A stretch of 64,000 bases of DNA, taken from positions 1,940,501 through 2,004,500 of the forward strand of contig JAFFSR010000362.1 of NCBI GenBank assembly GCA_017163975.1. The letters run 5' to 3'. Under the pieces are notes generated by a model. The model was not told where the DNA came from. It ran no database searches and saw nothing but the letters and a program-made list of their open reading frames with translations. The translations under genes were made by a program, and so were the position numbers. Shown piece after piece: positions 59,401 through 64,000 of this stretch (positions within the stretch are counted from its first letter, which is position 1; each line of letters opens with the position of its first letter). This DNA is from Anastatus disparis. Lineage: Eukaryota; Arthropoda; Insecta; Hymenoptera; Eupelmidae.

Positions 59401-59944
59401 TTATCCATCTATTAGTTTAAAGCATATTTGTGTCTGCAGACGGGTAGAATTTGAATAAAACTTAAAATTTGTACTGAAAACAATAACATCATTTAATGTT
59501 TTAAAATATAATCAATTATTTTCGATAATTTCAGTATTGCATATGTTCCGATTGAAATACTTTTTCCGCATAAGAAATAATTCGTTAATATTCTGGCTCT
59601 AAATTCACTATTGCAACGTGTTTTTAAATTTTGTTGATTCTATCAATTATTTAATTTTCATATTCAATAAAAAATTTTGAAAAACTCACTTGATTTACTA
59701 TTTTGATCTGGTGTAGAATTTAAACTATTGAATTTATCTTTATAAACTTCATTAGTTTCAACATTAAGATGATTGCCTGCATCTTCACTGTTCATTCCTT
59801 GATTTTCAAAAGTTTTACCAAAATTTGTTTTAGTTTTTGCTTCTTTGTCAACTGAACTTGTAAAAAAATCTGTTAACTTTTGATATTTATTGAAGCCTTC
59901 ATTTATATTATTCGTTGATTTTCGTTTTCTTGACTTTGTTACGC
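56405..59944 (-). pseudogene. hAT transposase gene (TTF zinc finger, DUF4371, hAT dimerisation), broken
   Basis: An exon at 59944-59690 (preceded by TTATTAG, followed by GTGAGT) encodes a basic/Ser-rich stretch (TKSRKRKST). It joins in phase to the main exon starting at 58759. The main exon shows a TTF-type zinc finger (GFYCKYCSLFANCG), a DUF4371 region (YYAVIFDETTDISN, SITTDGCSVM), and the hAT C-terminal dimerisation motif (LPLSGASCERSFSSLKRLKSWLRSTM) around 56490-56560. Breaks: a one-base insertion in an A run at about 57541-57548, a frameshift near 57045, and element B inserted after the codons at 56405. The intron holds a GAGGAG MITE and the 5' side holds a second MITE. As a DDE transposase it would cut and paste elements with CAGTGGCGGATC ends. 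It is inactive in this copy. Confidence 0.9.
59015..59372. mobile_element. Foldback MITE (GAGGAG family) in the hAT intron, TTAA duplication
   Basis: The left end is GAGGAGGTCACGTATC after TTAA (59011-59014); the right end is degenerate but followed by TTAA (59373-59376). Arms include AAAGCCGCATTTCGTAT and its complement. It lies within the intron 58760-59689 of the hAT gene. Confidence 0.78.
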
Positions 59945-60035
59945 CTAATAAATATTTAATAATGTATTATATTCTCTCACGACTAATTTTTCTTGTATAA
60001 TGTATAAAAAATACTTACTGCAATTTATATCTTAA

Positions 60036-60419
60036 CGGCAGGCCGGAGTAGAACCTGATACCGACCGAGTAACAATTGAGTTGTTTGTTATTTACTCAAA
60101 GTATTAATCGGTGTATCTGCAAATTGAAGGTTATGCGCAATAGATATTATTATTACAAATATTTATGCACAAGAAAAAAAAATCTATCGCTTTGTTTTTG
60201 AGAAAAGTAAGGAACGCGAAAATATTATAAACATAATCTTTTACTTCGGCGTTCCTTACTTTTCTCAAAAACAAATCGGTAGATTTTTTTTTCTTGTGCA
60301 TAAATATTTGTAATAATAATATCTATTGCGCATAACCTTCAATTTGCAGATACACCGATTAATACTTGAGTAAATAACAAAAATGCCAATTAGACAAGGA
60401 CAGCGAATCCGGCCTGCTC
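60036..60419. mobile_element. Foldback MITE with GCAGGCCGGA ends, TTAA duplication
   Basis: TTAA lies at 60032-60035 and 60420-60423. Ends are CGGCAGGCCGGAG and TCCGGCCTGCTC. The inner arms from TATTAATCGGTGTATCTGC to the centre near 60215 are an almost perfect palindrome of about 150 bp per arm. It sits upstream of the first recognised hAT exon and may have displaced the 5' exon or promoter. Confidence 0.85.
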
Positions 60420-61510
60420 TTAACTAATAAATAAGAATAAAAACTAAGATTTTATATGTAAAACAATATCAAACTATAAATGCAGAAGTGTATAACCTTA
60501 TCGCTAAACTAAACATATGAACTAAAACCATATACTGCATTTTTGTAGTGGTTAACTCAAGCCGCCAGTACTTCTTATGAAAAATTTGCGAGTCGACGTT
60601 TTTCCGAGAATTTCTCCGACTAGAAAATGTAAACATGCTAACTACAAATTTCGCTGAACTAGGTGGATTTTGAGCTGAAGTATTTAATTATTTATATTTA
60701 AATTAAAACTTTTTTCAACTTTGCGAGTACGACGTTTAAAAATAAATATTTCATTTTTTGTTCAAAATTTTTGTATAATTAATTCTTTTTCTACAAATTT
60801 TGTGAGTCCTAGTGTTTAGAGTTTATTTATTGATTTAATTTTTTTTCAAAAAACTTTTTTTCCTACTTTTGTACATTAATTACAAATTTCCAGTTTTTTT
60901 GTATCTTAATAGGAAAGGGGGGGCGATCGCCCCCATCGCCCCCCCTCTGGATCCGCCACTGTTTCTCCAGTTATGCTCCGATTTATTCACTTTTTACGTG
61001 CGAGAAAAAAATATGTTTTCAACATTCTTCACTTTTCTTCCTTTTAAAACAGTTAATAACTGTTTTCTTCAGTTATCTGCCAATATTATCAGTTTTCTAA
61101 AAAGTTTTCTACGCTTTTTAAAAAATTTTTAATTTTTTATATATAGAAAAAAATTTTCAGGATAATAAACGTTTATGAATAACTATTATTAACTATAAAT
61201 AACTGCAAGTTTCTGCCAATAACTACAAAAATAAAAAAAATAACTGCAAATAACTGCAAGAAGCCGCGAATAACGGTGAATAACTGCAAAAATTAAAAAA
61301 TAACTGCAAATAACTGTTACTATTATTTTAATTTTTAAAAATTGTATTGTACAAAATTGTTGTGCTTATAAATGTTAATAACTGTTAATAACTGCAAATA
61401 ACTACTATCAACTGCCAATAACCGCTACTTCTGTCTCAATCCAAACTATTTATAACAGTTATTAATTAGCATTTGCTTGCAATTATTAGCAAAACTGATT
61501 TCCACTGGGG

Positions 61511-62163
61511 AGCTATTAAATATTTTATAACTATTGAGTCAAGTATTTTTCATTATAGAAGTTTATTTTTTCATTTTAACTAGTAAGAAATATTTTTTGC
61601 GAATTCTGTCAAATAAATTCTACATTTTCCGCTGAAATTTAAATTTTCTTTTTCGTATTGATTAAAATCCCCATTGAAAAAAAATACGGATGCAAGTAAT
61701 AAATAACAGCAGTAAAGATTTAGGATTAATATAAACACAACAATTATTTTTTGTTGTAACAGTTTTTTTCAGTTTTTGTCAGTTTTCTCTAATTATAAAT
61801 TGTTTTATTCAGTCATTCAATAATATTATCACTTTTCTTCAGTTACGATCCTGTTGATAACCACATAACTGTTTACGACTGTAAAAAACTAATGAAAATT
61901 GAAGAATATTAAAGAATATTAAAATATCTCTCGTGTTTGTCTTAATCCTAATATTTTTCAATTATTTATTTTAGTTTTCTACATTTTATATCTATTGTCA
62001 AATTAATTGTTGTCTGGATTTTTTTTTCATTAAAAATCATTCAATTATTTTTATTAGACTTTTAAATAGATTCAAGAAAAGTATCTTATTTAATTTTTAG
62101 CTGATTAAAAATATAAATTAAAAAATTGAATGAAATTAATATATTTATATTGCTTAATAGAAT
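61511..62163. other. AT-rich interval, no gene
   Basis: There are short GTTTTTTTCAGTTTTTGTCAG and CAGTTACGATC phrases near 61760-61870 like those of the AATAACTG elements, so a relict copy may be present. Nothing coding. Confidence 0.4.
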
Positions 62164-63960
62164 ATACAAGAATTGAATGATAAAAACAGTGAATTAGAGA
62201 CTTGACTCCAACTATTTGAACCACCAGTATTTCCACGCATCGTAATTTGCGGAAGTATTGAAACGAATCAGACTTACGTGTTTCTTAATAAGAAAAAATA
62301 TGCTTATGATAATCCAATAATTGCTGTAGAAGCTGCTTTTAAATGTTTATTTGCACTTGAGACATTACCATATTTGTGTGATTACGTTTGAATATTCATT
62401 CGTAAATTTATTTTTAATTTAGATGATGTAAAAAGTTATTCTGCCGTGAACAAATTTATTGTGGAATTACGAGCTCGGAATAATTAGATTAATTTTTGCT
62501 ATTTAATTTGAATTATTTATTTATCATACTATAGTAATTGAAATATTCTAATTTTCTGTATTGTTATTATAAATATAAGCTTAATATATGAAACATGAAT
62601 AATCTTATATTAGATTATATTTTAAAATTAATTTTAGTATTGTACGGCGATCCTAGCCTTCCTAGAAAAATTGTTCTAGTAGTAATCGATCACTTGAACG
62701 AATTCATTTGCAAAGCATTTTCACCAAGTTTAAATAACGATATAGTTACGATATTAAAACGTGAAAATCTACCTGAATCTATAATAAAAGATATAGAAAA
62801 TTGTTTTAATAAATATAACTTACTAGGAGAGTGTCACATATCCGGATCACGGATTTTGGTCAAACTTCAGGATAAGTTTTCAGATGATAAAATATGGAAA
62901 AAGCTAAAGTTATAATCACAAACGCTCAATATTGTCCTAGTTACAGGCAATTAAAGAAAACCACTAAAAAAGTTACTAGATTTTAAAACGCATATAGTTC
63001 TTTACCATTGATAGCTAGAAGCTTAAAACTTTTTTTAAATTAAAGCTGAGCTTAAATTCTTTTGAAATAGTAGTTATAGCATATAAATATATTATCTTTC
63101 CCAAAGTTATAACGTAATAAAGATTGGACCTAATTTCAGCTTTTATTGTTAATTAATGTTTTAAAAAGAAAATTCAGGTCCAATCTGTATTACGCTATAA
63201 CTTTGGGAAAAAATAATATTTTTGTATGCTATGACTACTATTTCAAAAGAATTTAAGCTCAGCTTTAATTTAAAAAAAGTTTCAAGCTTATAGCTATCAA
63301 TGCTTAAGACCTGTGAGTGTTTAAAAATCTAGTAACTTTTTTAGTGATTTTCTTTAATTTTCTGTAACTAGGGAAATATTGAGCGTTTGTGACTACAACT
63401 TTAGCTTTTTCCATATTTTGTCTTCTGAAAACTTATCCCGAAGTTTGAGCAAAATCCGTGATCCGGAGATGTGACACTCTCCTAGTTAGTATTAGATAAT
63501 GTAAAATCTGAACCGAGACGATTTAATATTTTTAGAACCAAATGTTATATTGATCCTGAACATTATGTGATTGGTAGTACTTTCGAAGAAGAGCTTGTTG
63601 GCAATGAATTACTATTGGTGCCGAAAAATGTTTAAGAGATCTATATATCTTTGAAAAAAACGATGAAACTGTTTTTGGAAATACCTGGTTTATTTAATCA
63701 AATTATTGAATACATTGAAAAGCTACATCAGGAATCAAATATAATTAGTAATATTATGCAAGGTGACTTATGATTAAAAAATTATTCTCACAAATTTGCA
63801 AATGAAATCGTTCTTCCATTTTATATTTTTTACGATGATTTAGAGGTTGGTCATGCCTTAGGTAGTCATGCTGGTACGCATAAATATGGAGCAGTTTATG
63901 CATCAATTGCATGTTTACCACCTCATCTAGCATCCCGGTTGAAAATAAACACATAGTTTT
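62164..63960 (+). pseudogene. Gene of the arthropod LPFYIFYDD family, decayed and split by a MITE
   Basis: Segment 62164-62487 encodes a short coiled stretch, then FPRIVICGSIETNQTYVFLNKKKYAYDNP and AVEAAFKCLFALET, with TGA at 62203-62205 and 62389-62391. The second segment starts at the ATG 62595 (YGDPSLPRKIV, DHLNEFICKAFSP) and is cut at 62822 by the foldback MITE. It resumes in frame at 63486 (RRFNIFRTKCYI), meets TAA at 63633-63635 and TGA at 63771-63773 (in place of an expected Trp), and carries the family signature LPFYIFYDDLEVGHALGSHAG and YASIACLPPHLASRL. Function is unknown; the family is multicopy and usually repeat-associated. The last part may continue beyond the window in another frame. 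Confidence 0.75.
62823..63485. mobile_element. Foldback MITE, CTAGGAGAGT termini, TTA duplication (family member 3)
   Basis: A near-perfect 663-bp palindrome flanked by TTA (62820-62822, 63486-63488). It is closely related to 16904-17567 and interrupts the coding sequence of the LPFYIFYDD-family remnant. The frame resumes correctly if the MITE and one TTA are removed, so the insertion hit an open reading frame. Confidence 0.92.
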
Positions 63961-64000
63961 ATTACATGATTTTATCATATGGTTTTATTATAGGTATTTT

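Larger units (their letters stand above)
48002..60961. mobile_element. Autonomous-type hAT element (ZMYM/TTF class), interrupted
   Basis: Termini are CAAGGGCGGATCTAG and, at the right, CTGGATCCGCCACTG, the common CAGTGGCGGATCCAG hAT end, with AGGGGGGGGCGAT inside each. An exact 8-bp duplication TTTCTCCA flanks it (47994-48001, 60962-60969). It encodes a hAT transposase on the minus strand. Subtracting element B (48211-56401) leaves about 4.8 kb, a normal size for an autonomous hAT element. Two TTAA-flanked MITEs also sit in it. Confidence 0.95.
47468..61510. mobile_element. Outer TIR element (CCCYAGYGGRAA), interrupted by the nested hAT block
   Basis: Left CCCTAGCGGGAAAAA and right (complement) CCCCAGTGGAAAT mark the ends. 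Both arms carry repeats of CAGTTAATAACTGTTTTCTTC, and TTCACTTTTTACGTGCGAG repeats at 47755-47930 resume at 60985. Without the inserted 13 kb it would be only about 1.1 kb, so it is a MITE. Related subterminal phrases (TTGAGACA, AATAACTGTTA) occur at 12144-12904. Confidence 0.75.

Overview
This is AT-rich eukaryotic nuclear DNA, almost certainly from an arthropod and most likely an insect. It holds no intact ordinary host gene. GT-AG introns are visible, long microsatellites are common, and the coding remnants belong to families I associate with arthropods: hAT transposase, a CR1/Jockey-group LINE, a gypsy-like Gag, DUF4806, and a repeat-associated family with an LPFYIFYDD motif. I cannot name the species. 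Nearly all of the window is transposable elements nested in one another. Many boundaries can be fixed exactly from target-site duplications (TSDs).

Layout. 1-6.4 kb holds foldback and palindromic MITEs, one nested in another, then low-complexity AT DNA. 6.7-10.7 kb is one terminal-inverted-repeat (TIR) element inflated by a 149-bp satellite. 11.7-20 kb has more MITEs, a broken DUF4806 gene (13.3-15.6 kb), two members of a TTA-flanked foldback family, and a second element of the CCCACA..TGTGGG family. 20.4-30.9 kb is 'element A': CACAG termini, TAA TSD, long arms that each carry a dead copy of one transposase-like gene, and a 5.4-kb Gag-only LTR retrotransposon inserted in the coding sequence. 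31.8-43.5 kb is an 11.7-kb hAT-type element (TSD TCTCGCTT) with mirrored microsatellite arms and a fresh tRNA-derived SINE in the middle. 43.9-47.4 kb holds small elements and gene debris. 47.5-61.5 kb is a nest at least four deep: a CCCYAGYGG TIR element contains an autonomous-type hAT element (TSD TTTCTCCA), which contains 'element B' (CACAG termini, TAA TSD, an intact 617-aa transposase-like gene), which contains a 5'-truncated LINE. 62.2-64 kb is a decayed gene of the LPFYIFYDD family, itself split by the third member of the TTA foldback family.

The most interesting system is the pair A/B. They are clearly different in sequence but have the same plan: (1) CACAG termini with a 3-bp TAA duplication; (2) an uncharacterised Cys-rich protein with three acidic positions that could form a DDE/D site; (3) a second, inverted, N-terminally truncated copy of that gene in the opposite arm, so that the gene itself is part of the inverted repeat; (4) upstream of the full-length gene, a GC-rich leader of about 240 nt in which at least five helices keep their pairing and spacing while their sequence changes. 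This includes compensatory base changes and a predicted loop-downstream pseudoknot whose partner starts 7-8 nt after the hairpin and ends exactly 61 nt before the ATG in both. That leader looks like a conserved structured RNA and I cannot assign it to a known class.

Source of claims: coordinates, TSDs, repeats, pairings and reading-frame breaks were read directly from the sequence. Family names come from recognition of protein motifs without any database search. Functional statements about A/B are inference.
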